Shown here: in pieces, positions 26,197-35,386 of the stretch
Layout of the letters: each line of letters starts with the position of its first letter
Numbering within the stretch: position 1 is the first letter of the stretch
Virus record (IMG/VR): IMGVR_UViG_3300042518_001860
Span: 32,717 to 96,716 of that record
Direction: 5' to 3' (one strand)
Length of the DNA stretch: 64,000 bases
Source of the DNA: a virus
Made by a program: the position numbers and the translations under genes
Notes under the pieces: generated by a model
What the model was told of the DNA's origin: nothing
Seen by the model: only the letters and a program-made list of their open reading frames with translations
Databases searched by the model: none

Positions 26197-27420
26197 ATGC
26201 CTCTCGGCCCTTACGGACAGGATCTCTACGGCGTCGGGGAAGAAGCGTACCCGTATGCTCTTAGGTCCTTCTCCGTCCGACCTGGAATGCAAGGCCCGCA
26301 GGTTGTCCTCACCTGGGGGCAGCCGAGTCTCCCTATTGCTGCCCTCGAGATCCGCCGTAAGTTGGGGGAATATCCCAGGGACATGGAAGATGGCACCCTT
26401 GTTGTTCGTGAGGAGGGTGACCCCAGTTCACTTTCGAGCTTCGTAGACGTCAGCAGTACTCTCCTCCCCGACGCCGAGCCGGGAGAGTCTCAGTGGTGGT
26501 ACTACCGCGCCTTCACGCTTCCTAAAGCTGGCGCGCTGAGTTCACAGTTTGGAGACGCCGCCTACAAGAAGTTCGTCTTCTCCGGGGTTGGGTCTCGCCC
26601 CACCACAGATGCAATTCCTACTCTTGGGAAGATGCCCCTAGCTTACCACGTCCAAAACGATGGGGGTGGCATTGCAGGTCTGCAGATCCAAACGGCGCCT
26701 ACTTCGGGGGGTCCTTGGATCACTGTAAACTCATTTGGAGTTGGAGCAGGTGCCACCGCCCGCGTTGAGGTGGCATCCTGCCTAGAGTATGTCCGTCTGC
26801 GGTGGGCTGCAGGCACGGGGACCCTTTACGCTTGGATGGTCGTTCACAATCCCCCGACATGGGGGACAGGGCAAGAAATGTGCGCCCCTGCCCTTGTTTT
26901 CAAGACAGGCAAGCACATGCGCGCTGCGATTGAGGGTGGTCACCTCCCTCACGTCTACCTCGACTACGACGTCATCAACGCCACCTCAGTCCAAGAGAGT
27001 GAGGGGGAAGACGGGGAGATCTTCAACTTCGGCGAGGATGGGCAGGCTCGAGGGCACCTCTGGAAGTTCCTCTGCATTATGCTCGCCGAGTTTGACCGGG
27101 TGGATGCCTACCTGCGAGCTGTGACCCAATACGCGCCCGACATCGACAACATGCCGGAGATGCTGTTCGCCCACGTTGCGCACCAGCTTGGTTACCCTCT
27201 TGAGCAGGGGGAAAGAGCACTTGATGATCTCCGCGCGGAGCTCTTCCGCGTGGCAGGTGTCTGGAAGGCAAAAGGGACTTCTACCCTCGTCCTCGCCGCT
27301 TGTCGACAGGTGTTTGGCCTCGTCCCGCGTGTACAGGAAGGTGCCGGCCGAGTGTTTCGGGTGGCAGATCCAGACCTCTATGGTAGAGTCTACGACAGCA
27401 ACGACTCCATCGGCGACTGA
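26197..27420 (+). CDS. Baseplate/tail protein I-like (P2 gpI family) with extra N-terminal domains
   Basis: The C-terminal 170 residues match the tail_P2_I family: LWKFLCIMLAEFDRVDAYLR, DNMPEMLFAHVAHQLGYPLE, then DLRAELFRVAGVWKAKGTST and a LAACRQVFGLVPRVQE end with the conserved KGT. The N-terminal 230 residues are an addition. They include a fibronectin-like part and a module (LAYHVQNDGGG, APTSGGPWITV, YVRLRWAAGTGTLYAW) shared with the protein at 5619-5984. In P2, gpI sits at the baseplate edge and links J to the fibre; the next genes here are fibre and spike genes. Confidence 0.72.
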   Translation: MPLGPYGQDLYGVGEEAYPYALRSFSVRPGMQGPQVVLTWGQPSLPIAALEIRRKLGEYPRDMEDGTLVVREEGDPSSLSSFVDVSSTLLPDAEPGESQWWYYRAFTLPKAGALSSQFGDAAYKKFVFSGVGSRPTTDAIPTLGKMPLAYHVQNDGGGIAGLQIQTAPTSGGPWITVNSFGVGAGATARVEVASCLEYVRLRWAAGTGTLYAWMVVHNPPTWGTGQEMCAPALVFKTGKHMRAAIEGGHLPHVYLDYDVINATSVQESEGEDGEIFNFGEDGQARGHLWKFLCIMLAEFDRVDAYLRAVTQYAPDIDNMPEMLFAHVAHQLGYPLEQGERALDDLRAELFRVAGVWKAKGTSTLVLAACRQVFGLVPRVQEGAGRVFRVADPDLYGRVYDSNDSIGD

Positions 27421-27422
27421 AC

Positions 27423-28004
27423 ATGGCCCACAGCATCGAAATCCTGAGTGACCCTCTCCAGTTCAACGACCGCGCCTGGCGGCTCGTAGCTGCCACCGTG
27501 GACAACAGCGGGCAGCGGAAGAATGGCAGGGCATTGACCGCTGCCATCTTCAAGCTCGAGGATGAGACGTGGTGGAACGCTACTACGAATGCGTGGCAGG
27601 CCATTCGTGTCGAGAACGATATGACTGAAACTGCGCTCGTCGGTCTGCACACTCTCGTGCTGGACAGCACAGAGCTCTCGCCGACGGGGGCGGAACTCAA
27701 CCTCGTTGTTGAAGTCACGATTGACGACCCCGCAGGTCACTCTCACATCCACTGTGTTCACTTGCGGAACAGTCTCGGTTCTTTCCCCATCGAAGACGAG
27801 GCCGCCCCTAGCGCCATCACGACAGTGGCTCAACTCTTCAATGCGCTGGCTGCCGTCGTGGCGAACAATATGTTCATTGACGACAGCGCGAAGCAGCTCA
27901 TCATCTACCAGTCTGATGGTGAGACGGCTGCACTGACTTTCGACCTCAAGGATGCTGCCGGACTGCCTTCCACGCTCGAGCCCTTCATTCGCACGAGGGC
28001 GTGA
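27423..28004 (+). CDS. Tail-region protein, unknown, 193 aa
   Basis: This protein starts with ATG two bases after the gpI-like stop. It is beta-rich in its first 120 residues (WRLVAATVDNSGQRKNGRAL) and has a short helix near the C-terminus (ITTVAQLFNALAAVVANNMF). Location between gpI and the tailspike suggests an adaptor or fibre component. No family recognised. Confidence 0.5.
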   Translation: MAHSIEILSDPLQFNDRAWRLVAATVDNSGQRKNGRALTAAIFKLEDETWWNATTNAWQAIRVENDMTETALVGLHTLVLDSTELSPTGAELNLVVEVTIDDPAGHSHIHCVHLRNSLGSFPIEDEAAPSAITTVAQLFNALAAVVANNMFIDDSAKQLIIYQSDGETAALTFDLKDAAGLPSTLEPFIRTRA

Positions 28005-28375
28005 TGGGTCTGTTGACCTTCGGCTTTGGGCCACGGCAACGCCTCGTCTCAGGAGGCCTGGGTCAGCGCGTGCAGCAGACTGCGCACCCCTCCTGGTTCA
28101 ACACCCCCGTGGTCGACCCGGACAACTACGCATCGGACCGAATGGGGCAGGATGGCGATCCCGAGTATGCTGTCTTCACCCCTGACCCAGATTGCGTGTA
28201 CAATGCTCGCGCACTTGAAATCTATTTGCCCCAGGATGTGCCGCTGCCTCCGGGTAGCATGGACCGTATCTTGAACCAGATGCGGCTCATGCGTCCGGCG
28301 ACATGCACGATTCGCGTCACGGAGAGTCGCGGCCCAGAGCGCCTCCTGATGCCTGCTTCGCGAGGTGAAGAATGA
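28001..28375 (+). CDS. Tail-region protein, unknown, 124 aa
   Basis: The 124-residue protein has many Pro and aromatic residues (FNTPVVDPDNYASDRMGQDG). It ends in a helix-rich part (GSMDRILNQMRLMRPATCTI). It overlaps both neighbours by four bases and precedes the tailspike, so it could serve as the spike's anchor to the baseplate. This is inference; I recognise no motif. Confidence 0.45.
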   Translation: MMGLLTFGFGPRQRLVSGGLGQRVQQTAHPSWFNTPVVDPDNYASDRMGQDGDPEYAVFTPDPDCVYNARALEIYLPQDVPLPPGSMDRILNQMRLMRPATCTIRVTESRGPERLLMPASRGEE

Positions 28376-31300
28376 GCACTGGCTCCTACTATCGGTTCGG
28401 CCTTCACAACGAGCGCGCCCACAGGCAGTCGATCCTGCTGCAGCGCAGTCGGAACGGTCGTCCGGTCTACGTCGAGAGTGCAGACTTCACCGACTGGGCA
28501 CGGATCATCCGCAAGCAGATCAACCGCGTTGCGCGCCTTCATCGGAGGGGCGTGAATGGGGAGGGTGCGTGGGCGCTCCTGCCAGACCCGAGCAGCCCGA
28601 ACAACAACTTCTGGATCGGCGGCGGGGAGAACACAGACGCCACCGCTAAGGAGGCTTGGGTCGGCGGGTTCTGCGCTTTGATGCACCGCACAGTCAGCTT
28701 CGACGCACTCCGTTCTGGAGAGTTCAGTGAGCTTGACGCCGCCTGTATCCACCACAAGGCCACCTCGACTGCGGCCGGTCAGATCGTGGACCGCAAATCG
28801 AAATTCGGGATCAACGCACTTGTGGGCTTCACCGTTCATGTCGAAGGCGCTGGTGACTTCGAGGTGAGCAGCAATACTGCCACGGTCATCCATCTCGATG
28901 GGTTTGACCCTGCAGATTACCCAGACTTGCCCGCCCGTCCTTGGTATTGGGTTCCCCCGCAGACCCTCGAGGCGGAGACTGAGTGCCAAGTCTACCTCGA
29001 TGTCCATCTCGAGGATTGGGGCATGGAGGAGGACCCTGCGCTGAATCATAATGCAGGTGGCTCCCCCGTCGAGTGCGCGCGCCGCGAGGTTCTCGTTCGC
29101 AAGGTCTGGATTCGGCAGAACACGACCACGCCCGAACTTCCCATCGAGGACTATGTCGACGCCACGCAGGCGCAGCATTACGTCCTGTACCTCGGTTCCA
29201 TCACACGCCGAGCGGATGTGGATGCAATCGCTGAAGAGGATATTGATCTCGAGGATGTTGAGATCTTTGCTGCCTCTGGTGATGAGCTGGACTTGGCCCG
29301 TGACTTTGCCCACTTCGATGTGGGAGCCGATCACGATGACGACGGTGAATTCCCCCTCCAGCCTCGCAACCTCGCGGAACGACTGTCGCGGGAAGACTCG
29401 TGGATCGTGGTCGGTCCTACTGGGGACCCGGGCATCTATACCGGACATCTCGGTTTGCAGGATGCTCTCGAGCTTCCTGGCACCCACACCATCTTCCTGC
29501 GCAACGGGATCTATCCCATCTCCAAGGACCTGGTGATTAGCAGTAGGTTTACCATCATTGGAGAGTCCAAGCAGGCCATCATCTCCTTCAACACGACCTC
29601 ATACGGAATCACCGTGGAAGGTCGCGCCCGCCTCGAAAACCTTACAATTCAGGCCAGTGGCTCCGCGGACCGCGCCTGTGTGTTCCTCGGTCGGAACGCG
29701 GTTGTGGACTCCTGCTGGTTCTATCACGGTGGCTCTTCATCCCACCCGTTTGTGCGCGTAACCCGGGATGCTTCTACCGGAGGTGGCGGTACAGTCTTCC
29801 GAGATTGCCAGTTCCGTGGAAGTGGGCCATTGCTTCGTGTCGAGTCTGAGTCTACTTCGGCTCGGGCCTCATCAATGGACGTCACGGGCACCTCTCCTCT
29901 GGCCGCTGATAATACCGCCTCCACTCGGCATCTACTCGGCGTGGACTTTGAGCGATGCAAGTTCTATCGGACCAGTAGCGCAGGCGCGAACCCTGACGAG
30001 GCTAACACGGCCGCGGTGCAGGTTCGTGGGGGCGGGGATCTCGGCTTCTCTCGATGTTTCTTTGCTGGCCTGGATGCCCCCGTTCTTCATGTAGGCTATG
30101 CCAACTTCAAAGACAACGCGGACTACATTGGACAGGTGACCCTCGACCGCTGCCACTTCTTGGCACTCTGTGTCGCGGGTAGTGCCTACACCACCGCCAG
30201 CTTGGTCAACCATACGAGCGGCTACGCTGCGTTCCTTGACTGCTCTTGGAGCAGTACCCGCCCCCTGGGTGACGACTCTCCCGGTCCGCGTCGACTGCTC
30301 GAGACCTACCTCAGCGGTGACCGCAACGGCGGCCTGTCCATCAAGGGCGGGCGTATGCTGGTGCGCGGCAACGATGACGCCTTCCAGCTTCTCGCTGGGT
30401 TGAGCGTCCGCATCACAGGGAGCGGGATGCAGGCCTCGGTGGATGGACTTGAGCTCTGGCAGGAGGACCTGCGCATTGGCGCCCTGGCTTTCTCCTCTTG
30501 CACCTCTGAAGAGTCCAGTATCACCTTTAGCAACGTCATGTGCAGTATCAGCAACGCGACGAATGCTATCTGGTGGTCAGGTAACACCCATCTGCACAAT
30601 ATCGAAGTCAACTCGAGTCGGATGTCGTCTGATCCAGAGACCAACGTTGCGACCTGCACTTCAGTGGCTGCACTGCTCTTCACCACGACAGACGTCTTTG
30701 GGGATCTCACACACGATCTCCCCCTACGTCCCAGTGGCTCCTCTTTGCGTGTCATTCGCCATCCCTACGCGGGCGTAGCAGCAAGAGGTGCGGGTGTCTC
30801 TGGCTCGACAGAGGTGCAGCTCTCGGACTTGGTTGTTGACGGGCTCTTCAATGGCAGTGCCGTCACCTCCTATGGCATCATCGTGCGCAACATTCGCGGC
30901 GCTGAGATCCGTGGCGCCCACATCAGCGGTGTCCAGTTCACTGGCGTCTATGACGAAGACCACATCACGAGGATGTCTGGGATCTCGGTTTCCGGCTTTG
31001 CGGAGGCCTACCGAAACTCAGAGAACTACGGGCTTTTTAGCGAAGGTTCCGGGGCTCCGGCGTGGGAAGCCGCTGCGCAGCCCTATGTGGAGCGCAAGAG
31101 TGGGGTCTATGGGGCGAAGTCGATCTCTGGTCTTCGCGTCTTCCCGTGTCCCGAACTGAGTAATCGATCTGGAGCCATTGCACTCACAATGCTGCCAGGT
31201 CATCTCGGCCCTGTTCATGCTTCTGTCGAGCAGGTAGAAGGGGCCACGGTTGGTGCGTGGCTCACAGCTATCGGCGCCGCCGGGACCCTGACGTATCCTA

Positions 31301-32664
31301 CCCTGACCATTAAGGCGTCCGACTGCGAGGTTGGCGTCTTCGTAGAGTCGGGTGTATCCAGGCTCCGGTTGACCGCGGAAATGTCAGGTTGTGGCACCGC
31401 GCTGACCGCTTGGGGACTCGCTGGGGCAAGGCTGGATCTGGATTCGCGCAGCCCCTTCAGCAGTGGGTATCACGGCGTCTATCTTTCGGCATGCTCCCAA
31501 ACGCGCCTCTCTGGTTTGGTAGAGGGGGGAGAAACGCAGCTCTCTGCAACCAACTGCTCCAACCTGACTTTGGCTGCGCTGGAGCTACACACTGCCTCAC
31601 TCTCGCCTGCTGTACTGACGTCTGTAACTTCCTTGCGGATGACGGATGTCGGAGTCTTCAACAACGGGCAGTTCGACACAAAGAGCTTTGACACTTCCGT
31701 TCGTCAGCACTCGCTCGTTGTGATTTCCTGTGCAGACATTCAGGCTCAGCGAGCCTACTTCTCTCACGGCGTCTTCGCTGTTGACTGCCTGGCGACGCTC
31801 CACTTTGAGTCCTGCGAGGCGGCGGCTGGCGGATTCGTTGTCACTCCTCTCGAGGCGGCCCCTTGCCACCTGAAGTTGACTGACTGCCGTAGCACCGGGT
31901 CTAGTTCAGGGACAGTTCATGTAGTCAGCGCCCTTTGGGCTGCCAACCTCAACGCCAGCGGCTCACTGGGTTCAGTAGTTGTGCGCGGTGGAATCCTCAC
32001 GCGCGGTTCCCAGCAGGTTGAAAACTTCGACCTGGCTGTGGACACCAACGTCCGTGCGGGGCGTTATGTCGCCGCCTACAGCAATGCCTTGGACAATGTG
32101 TTCGATGGAGTCGAGTTCCAGAACGGAAACGGCATCCACGGGCTCCTGATTGGCAACCTGAATAGCATCCAAGATGCTGACTCGGCGGCACCCGACGATG
32201 ACTTCCGCGTTGGTGTCGCCCGCGCTCGAGTCCGCAATTGTCGGTTCGAGTCCGCGGCCGACCCGGCCCTGGTTTTGCTTGTCCGAGACGGTCTCTGCCA
32301 CGAAGTGTCTGGGAACACTTTCGAGGTGTATTCGAACCAAGCTGAATACGACTCGCATCAAGCTCCACACGTCGCGATCCGTATCTACTCGGAAAACGAG
32401 TCGGACGCCTACGCTCGTGTCATCTACACCAACAATCATCACTTCCGTGGTGATCGCTGGAATGAGGGCTCCGACACCTCGGTGGACCTCAAGGTGCTGA
32501 CCAGCGCCAACATTCTCCTGGACGCTGGCCTGTCCCTGGGTGATACCGGGGAGTGGCATGAATGGAGTGGTATGTCGACGGAGGAGCGCAATGTGGCCAT
32601 CCGTCGACTGAACTCCGTGACCCTGTCCAGTGAGTCTATCCAGGCGGACGGGACCATTTCCTAG
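28372..32664 (+). CDS. Large tailspike with parallel beta-helix (pectate lyase-like)
   Basis: At 1430 residues this is the longest gene. Residues 1-330 form the attachment part. From about residue 345 the sequence WIVVGPTGDPGIYTGHLGLQ, DALELPGTHTIFLRNGIYPI, SKDLVISSRFTIIGESKQAI and TVEGRARLENLTIQ shows the strand-turn rhythm of a right-handed parallel beta-helix as in pectate_lyase_3 tailspikes. The repeat continues for some 900 residues. Such spikes bind and often cleave surface polysaccharide; catalytic residues cannot be assigned by eye. It is the last rightward virion gene and meets the leftward cluster with a four-base stop overlap. Confidence 0.75.
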   Translation: MSTGSYYRFGLHNERAHRQSILLQRSRNGRPVYVESADFTDWARIIRKQINRVARLHRRGVNGEGAWALLPDPSSPNNNFWIGGGENTDATAKEAWVGGFCALMHRTVSFDALRSGEFSELDAACIHHKATSTAAGQIVDRKSKFGINALVGFTVHVEGAGDFEVSSNTATVIHLDGFDPADYPDLPARPWYWVPPQTLEAETECQVYLDVHLEDWGMEEDPALNHNAGGSPVECARREVLVRKVWIRQNTTTPELPIEDYVDATQAQHYVLYLGSITRRADVDAIAEEDIDLEDVEIFAASGDELDLARDFAHFDVGADHDDDGEFPLQPRNLAERLSREDSWIVVGPTGDPGIYTGHLGLQDALELPGTHTIFLRNGIYPISKDLVISSRFTIIGESKQAIISFNTTSYGITVEGRARLENLTIQASGSADRACVFLGRNAVVDSCWFYHGGSSSHPFVRVTRDASTGGGGTVFRDCQFRGSGPLLRVESESTSARASSMDVTGTSPLAADNTASTRHLLGVDFERCKFYRTSSAGANPDEANTAAVQVRGGGDLGFSRCFFAGLDAPVLHVGYANFKDNADYIGQVTLDRCHFLALCVAGSAYTTASLVNHTSGYAAFLDCSWSSTRPLGDDSPGPRRLLETYLSGDRNGGLSIKGGRMLVRGNDDAFQLLAGLSVRITGSGMQASVDGLELWQEDLRIGALAFSSCTSEESSITFSNVMCSISNATNAIWWSGNTHLHNIEVNSSRMSSDPETNVATCTSVAALLFTTTDVFGDLTHDLPLRPSGSSLRVIRHPYAGVAARGAGVSGSTEVQLSDLVVDGLFNGSAVTSYGIIVRNIRGAEIRGAHISGVQFTGVYDEDHITRMSGISVSGFAEAYRNSENYGLFSEGSGAPAWEAAAQPYVERKSGVYGAKSISGLRVFPCPELSNRSGAIALTMLPGHLGPVHASVEQVEGATVGAWLTAIGAAGTLTYPTLTIKASDCEVGVFVESGVSRLRLTAEMSGCGTALTAWGLAGARLDLDSRSPFSSGYHGVYLSACSQTRLSGLVEGGETQLSATNCSNLTLAALELHTASLSPAVLTSVTSLRMTDVGVFNNGQFDTKSFDTSVRQHSLVVISCADIQAQRAYFSHGVFAVDCLATLHFESCEAAAGGFVVTPLEAAPCHLKLTDCRSTGSSSGTVHVVSALWAANLNASGSLGSVVVRGGILTRGSQQVENFDLAVDTNVRAGRYVAAYSNALDNVFDGVEFQNGNGIHGLLIGNLNSIQDADSAAPDDDFRVGVARARVRNCRFESAADPALVLLVRDGLCHEVSGNTFEVYSNQAEYDSHQAPHVAIRIYSENESDAYARVIYTNNHHFRGDRWNEGSDTSVDLKVLTSANILLDAGLSLGDTGEWHEWSGMSTEERNVAIRRLNSVTLSSESIQADGTIS

Positions 32665-33077
32665 CGGGTCAGCAAGGCCCCGCCGAGGATGCCGAGTACT
32701 ACACCAATCGTGAGGAAGAGGTAGTTGTCCCGCTGTGCGGCGGCTACCTCCACCTGAGCTCGGCTGTTCTGCGCCAGGGCCTTCAAGTAGTCGGCCTGAA
32801 GTGCTTCTTGACTTGCCTTGGCTTCTGCCAGAACCTTATCTGTAGCAGCCCTTGAGTCAATAACTTCTTGGCGAAGCCTCGGGAGCTCGGCACGAAGTTC
32901 GAGGTCAACCTCGAGAGGATAGGCAATGCGCTGGCGATGGACTGCGCACCCCGCTGGCAAGCGTAGAGTGCTACGCTCGTCCTCGTAGGCTGATGGGGCA
33001 GGGCACGGAACTGTACGCTCCACTCCGTCTGCTGCCGTCCAAGTACCAAGAAGCTGAAGAAGAAGCGGTAGGGTCAT
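32661..33077 (-). CDS. Membrane-anchored coiled-coil protein (possible spanin-like lysis protein)
   Basis: The 138-residue protein has a hydrophobic N-terminus (MTLPLLLQLLG), a periplasm-like middle with a long coiled coil (LELRAELPRLRQEVIDSRAA through residue 110) and a strong C-terminal transmembrane helix (YLFLTIGVVLGILGGALL). An N-terminal leader plus C-terminal anchor resembles single-molecule spanins, but no lipobox cysteine is evident, so this is a tentative reading. It is the last gene of the leftward cluster. Confidence 0.5.
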   Translation of the reverse strand: MTLPLLLQLLGTWTAADGVERTVPCPAPSAYEDERSTLRLPAGCAVHRQRIAYPLEVDLELRAELPRLRQEVIDSRAATDKVLAEAKASQEALQADYLKALAQNSRAQVEVAAAQRDNYLFLTIGVVLGILGGALLTR

Positions 33078-33340
33078 GGTGGGGGCTGCTTCTCCGCGTC
33101 ATCCCACGGGGACGGTGGAAGCGGCTTAGGCATATCTACTTCTTCTCTTCGTGCTGCCTCTGCCTGCTCGATCTCCTCGAGCTTACGACGGCGGGCAATT
33201 GCAGCCGTGGCCGCCCCTACCCCGACTGCCACTCCAGTAGCTGCTGCGGCAGCCTTAGAGATTGCCAACCACTTGTACAGGCCGAAGCCAATGACAAGGG
33301 TTCCAAAGACGACCAGCGTCCAGTACAGGGCACGCTTCAT
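33074..33340 (-). CDS. Small two-helix membrane protein, 88 aa
   Basis: From ATG 33340 (MKRALYW) the product has two hydrophobic helices (YWTLVVFGTLVIGFGLYKWL and SKAAAAATGVAVGVGAATAA) and a charged C-terminal tail (ARRRKLEEIEQAEAARREE) ending in a Pro-rich stretch. Size, topology and position next to the spanin-like gene suggest a holin or another lysis membrane protein. A virion or host-takeover role is also possible. The longer upstream frame lacks a reasonable start. Confidence 0.5.
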   Translation of the reverse strand: MKRALYWTLVVFGTLVIGFGLYKWLAISKAAAAATGVAVGVGAATAAIARRRKLEEIEQAEAARREEVDMPKPLPPSPWDDAEKQPPP

Positions 33341-33705
33341 ACCTGCCTCTTGTCTGGGCGACCTGACTTCCCAGGTCCGAAAAGAGCGCAACGCTCAACC
33401 CCGGGCGAACCCTTCCCTCGGAAAGATTTACTCGCCAATCGCGGGTTTGAGTTCTTGTCGATGATAGGGGCCCCCACAGACTCCGCATGCCAGAGGTCAT
33501 CGTGGTTGTAGAGGAGGTGTGCATCCTCCAACGTTCCTGCGGCTGTATAGATTCCAGAGAACTCCCCGCACATCGGACACTGTTGAGCAATGTCGGCATC
33601 AGCGCGTTGCATCGGGCGGTGTCCTACGCGGTCGTCGAACTGGATCGTCACGAAAGATTCGTCGAAGCGGTGACCACACAGCGTGCAGTCGAAAGTGAAT
33701 TTCAT
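33337..33705 (-). CDS. Zinc-ribbon protein, 122 aa
   Basis: Starting at ATG 33705, the N-terminus MKFTFDCTLCGHRFDESF holds a CxxC pair and CPMCGEF near residue 44 the second pair, forming a likely zinc ribbon. The C-terminal half is basic (KSFRGKGSPGVERCALFGPG). It overlaps the resolvase gene upstream and the membrane protein gene downstream. Nucleic-acid binding is possible, but the role is unknown. Confidence 0.55.
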   Translation of the reverse strand: MKFTFDCTLCGHRFDESFVTIQFDDRVGHRPMQRADADIAQQCPMCGEFSGIYTAAGTLEDAHLLYNHDDLWHAESVGAPIIDKNSNPRLASKSFRGKGSPGVERCALFGPGKSGRPDKRQV

Positions 33706-34256
33706 GCGCCGCTCCCGGCTCGCAGTAGGCGAACAATGTCGTGGTCCCAGGCTGACAGCCCCACGGCCACCGCGTCGGCCATGTGCTCCCACTTCCCTGC
33801 GGGTCCTCGCTGCTTGAATGCAGGCTCAAGTTCAGGCTGGTGGTTGAGAACCGCCTGGATCACCTCATCCTTCGAGGCTGTCTTCTTCCCAGTCACACCC
33901 AGTTTCACGTTCTGGGGGGAGACCTCAATGAGCGGGCAATTTCGTTGTTCAGCAATGTCGGCCACCACGCCGAGGGAGATGCCGATCAGCGCGGCTGCCC
34001 GTGCGTTCCTGGGAAGGCTGAGTGACTCGTGGACGATACCTCGAATATTACTGTACGGAGCAATGAAGCGCTGAAGAACTCGCGCGTACAGCTTCGCCCT
34101 GTTCATGGTGTCACTCGAGACGCTGACCTCACGCTTCCTGACGCTCTTTTCCGTGGTCAGCAACAACACGTCAATGACCTGCTTGTTATACAGATCGATC
34201 AACGCCGCCCCGCCTGTGGCGAGGCCTGTGTCGATGGACAGCAAAAGCGGATTCAT
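33702..34256 (-). CDS. RuvC-like Holliday junction resolvase
   Basis: The 184-residue protein has the RNase H-like fold signature of RuvC: LLLSIDTGLATGGAALI with Asp9, HESLSLPRNARAAALIG with Glu77, and EHMADAVAVGLSAW with His158 and Asp161. These match the four catalytic acidic/histidine positions of RuvC in order and spacing. It would cut branched DNA formed by the phage recombinase and during packaging of concatemers. Its neighbours are a uracil-DNA glycosylase and an AT-hook protein, all on the minus strand with four-base overlaps. Confidence 0.85.
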   Translation of the reverse strand: MNPLLLSIDTGLATGGAALIDLYNKQVIDVLLLTTEKSVRKREVSVSSDTMNRAKLYARVLQRFIAPYSNIRGIVHESLSLPRNARAAALIGISLGVVADIAEQRNCPLIEVSPQNVKLGVTGKKTASKDEVIQAVLNHQPELEPAFKQRGPAGKWEHMADAVAVGLSAWDHDIVRLLRAGSGA

Positions 34257-34693
34257 TCGCCTGCACTCTCGCTCGGAGTCTCGCTGGGTTCTGAGCCAGT
34301 TTCGGCAACCTCGGCACTACGTCGCGGACGACCACGACGCTTTGCCGGGGCCTCCTCGACCTCTTCGCTCACGGCGACGGGCTTGGAGAGTTCGGCAATA
34401 CGGTTGCGGAGGTTCGTATTCTCCTGCTCCAGTTCCTGGAGCAGCTTCACCCGGTCGTCTTCAACCTTCGCCGGCACGGCGGAGGGGATACCAAAGTCGA
34501 AGCTGGCATCAAGGCCTCGCATGACCGTCACGATTTTGGCGGCGGCGTGATCGAGGCTGACCACCGTAGCCTTGGGGTTGCGGCCGAGGTTGACCCGAGC
34601 AGCACTGACATCGTTCATAGCCTGTTCGAGGAGCATGCGAGCGTTGTGGTTGCGGGGCTGGGGGGAGAGGACCGATTCAGAAATCTTGCTCAT
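34253..34693 (-). CDS. AT-hook protein with coiled coil, 146 aa
   Basis: The middle has a coiled coil (KVEDDRVKLLQELEQENTNL), followed by an acidic linker and the motif AKRRGRPRRS, a classic AT-hook for minor-groove binding. The tail is acidic and Ser-rich. The N-terminal helical half (LLEQAMNDVSAARVNLG) may mediate dimerisation. It is probably a DNA-binding accessory protein. A second AT-hook-like motif occurs in the product at 55234-56493. Confidence 0.6.
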   Translation of the reverse strand: MSKISESVLSPQPRNHNARMLLEQAMNDVSAARVNLGRNPKATVVSLDHAAAKIVTVMRGLDASFDFGIPSAVPAKVEDDRVKLLQELEQENTNLRNRIAELSKPVAVSEEVEEAPAKRRGRPRRSAEVAETGSEPSETPSESAGE

Positions 34694-35385
34694 GTGTTCT
34701 CACCTGCAGATTGGAAGGACCAGCCCTGAGCGAATGTCACCGCTTCGGGCTTCCAGAGACGGCCGAGCAGGTTCAGTCGCTCAGCTACGCCGCGCCAGTG
34801 TAGCATGTACTCAGGAATCAAGGAACGTCGGTCTCCGAACAGCCCGCCAGGATTGTGAGTGCTCAGGGCAATGCGCGCCTTTCCGAATTGACGCCATGCT
34901 CCACAATACGCCACGAGCGGTCTGCGCTCACCGAAGAGAACCTCAGAGGCGAAACGACCGTGTGCAACCACGAGAGGCGACTTGACGATGTCCATCTGCC
35001 ACTTGGCAAATGGCAAACATTTCGAAGCGTCTGCGTGATCGGCTGAGGCTCGACTGAGTTGCCCCTCATCGTTCATCTCCATTGGGCGCTGGCACTTGAG
35101 AATGGTGATGGCGTAGATGTCCCTACCCACCTCGAGCCCAACTTGACGCATCGCGCGATCAAGGATCTCCAGGGCGCCCTCTCCACGATTGGAAGGCGGT
35201 AGGATCTGCCCAGTTCGGTCCTCCGCACCGGAGACCGTTCCGGTGACGATGGTGATGGGCGCGTCCGGGTTACCGCCACCGAAGACGATGTTCTGTCGGT
35301 AGGCATGCAACGGACAACGCTTGCAATTCCCAAGAGTCTTGTGGACCCCTTGGAGCAAGATGCCTTTCCGAATGTGAGCCTCCAT
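34690..35385 (-). CDS. Uracil-DNA glycosylase family 4-like protein (Fe-S type)
   Basis: The protein resembles family 4/5 uracil-DNA glycosylases: Cys21 and Cys24 (CKRCPLHAYR), Cys98 (ITILKCQRP) and Cys123 (KCLPFAKWQ) match the four Fe-S ligands, FGGGNPDAPI precedes motif 1, and LSTHNPGG at about residue 175 corresponds to the HP(S/N)-type motif. The enzyme family removes uracil from DNA. Motif 1 here reads VTGTVSGAEDRTG, so the usual GEAPGxxED has lost its first Glu and the Pro; activity or substrate may differ. The extreme C-terminus is extended. It overlaps the AT-hook gene by four bases. Confidence 0.75.
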   Translation of the reverse strand: MEAHIRKGILLQGVHKTLGNCKRCPLHAYRQNIVFGGGNPDAPITIVTGTVSGAEDRTGQILPPSNRGEGALEILDRAMRQVGLEVGRDIYAITILKCQRPMEMNDEGQLSRASADHADASKCLPFAKWQMDIVKSPLVVAHGRFASEVLFGERRPLVAYCGAWRQFGKARIALSTHNPGGLFGDRRSLIPEYMLHWRGVAERLNLLGRLWKPEAVTFAQGWSFQSAGENT

Positions 35386-35386
35386 A

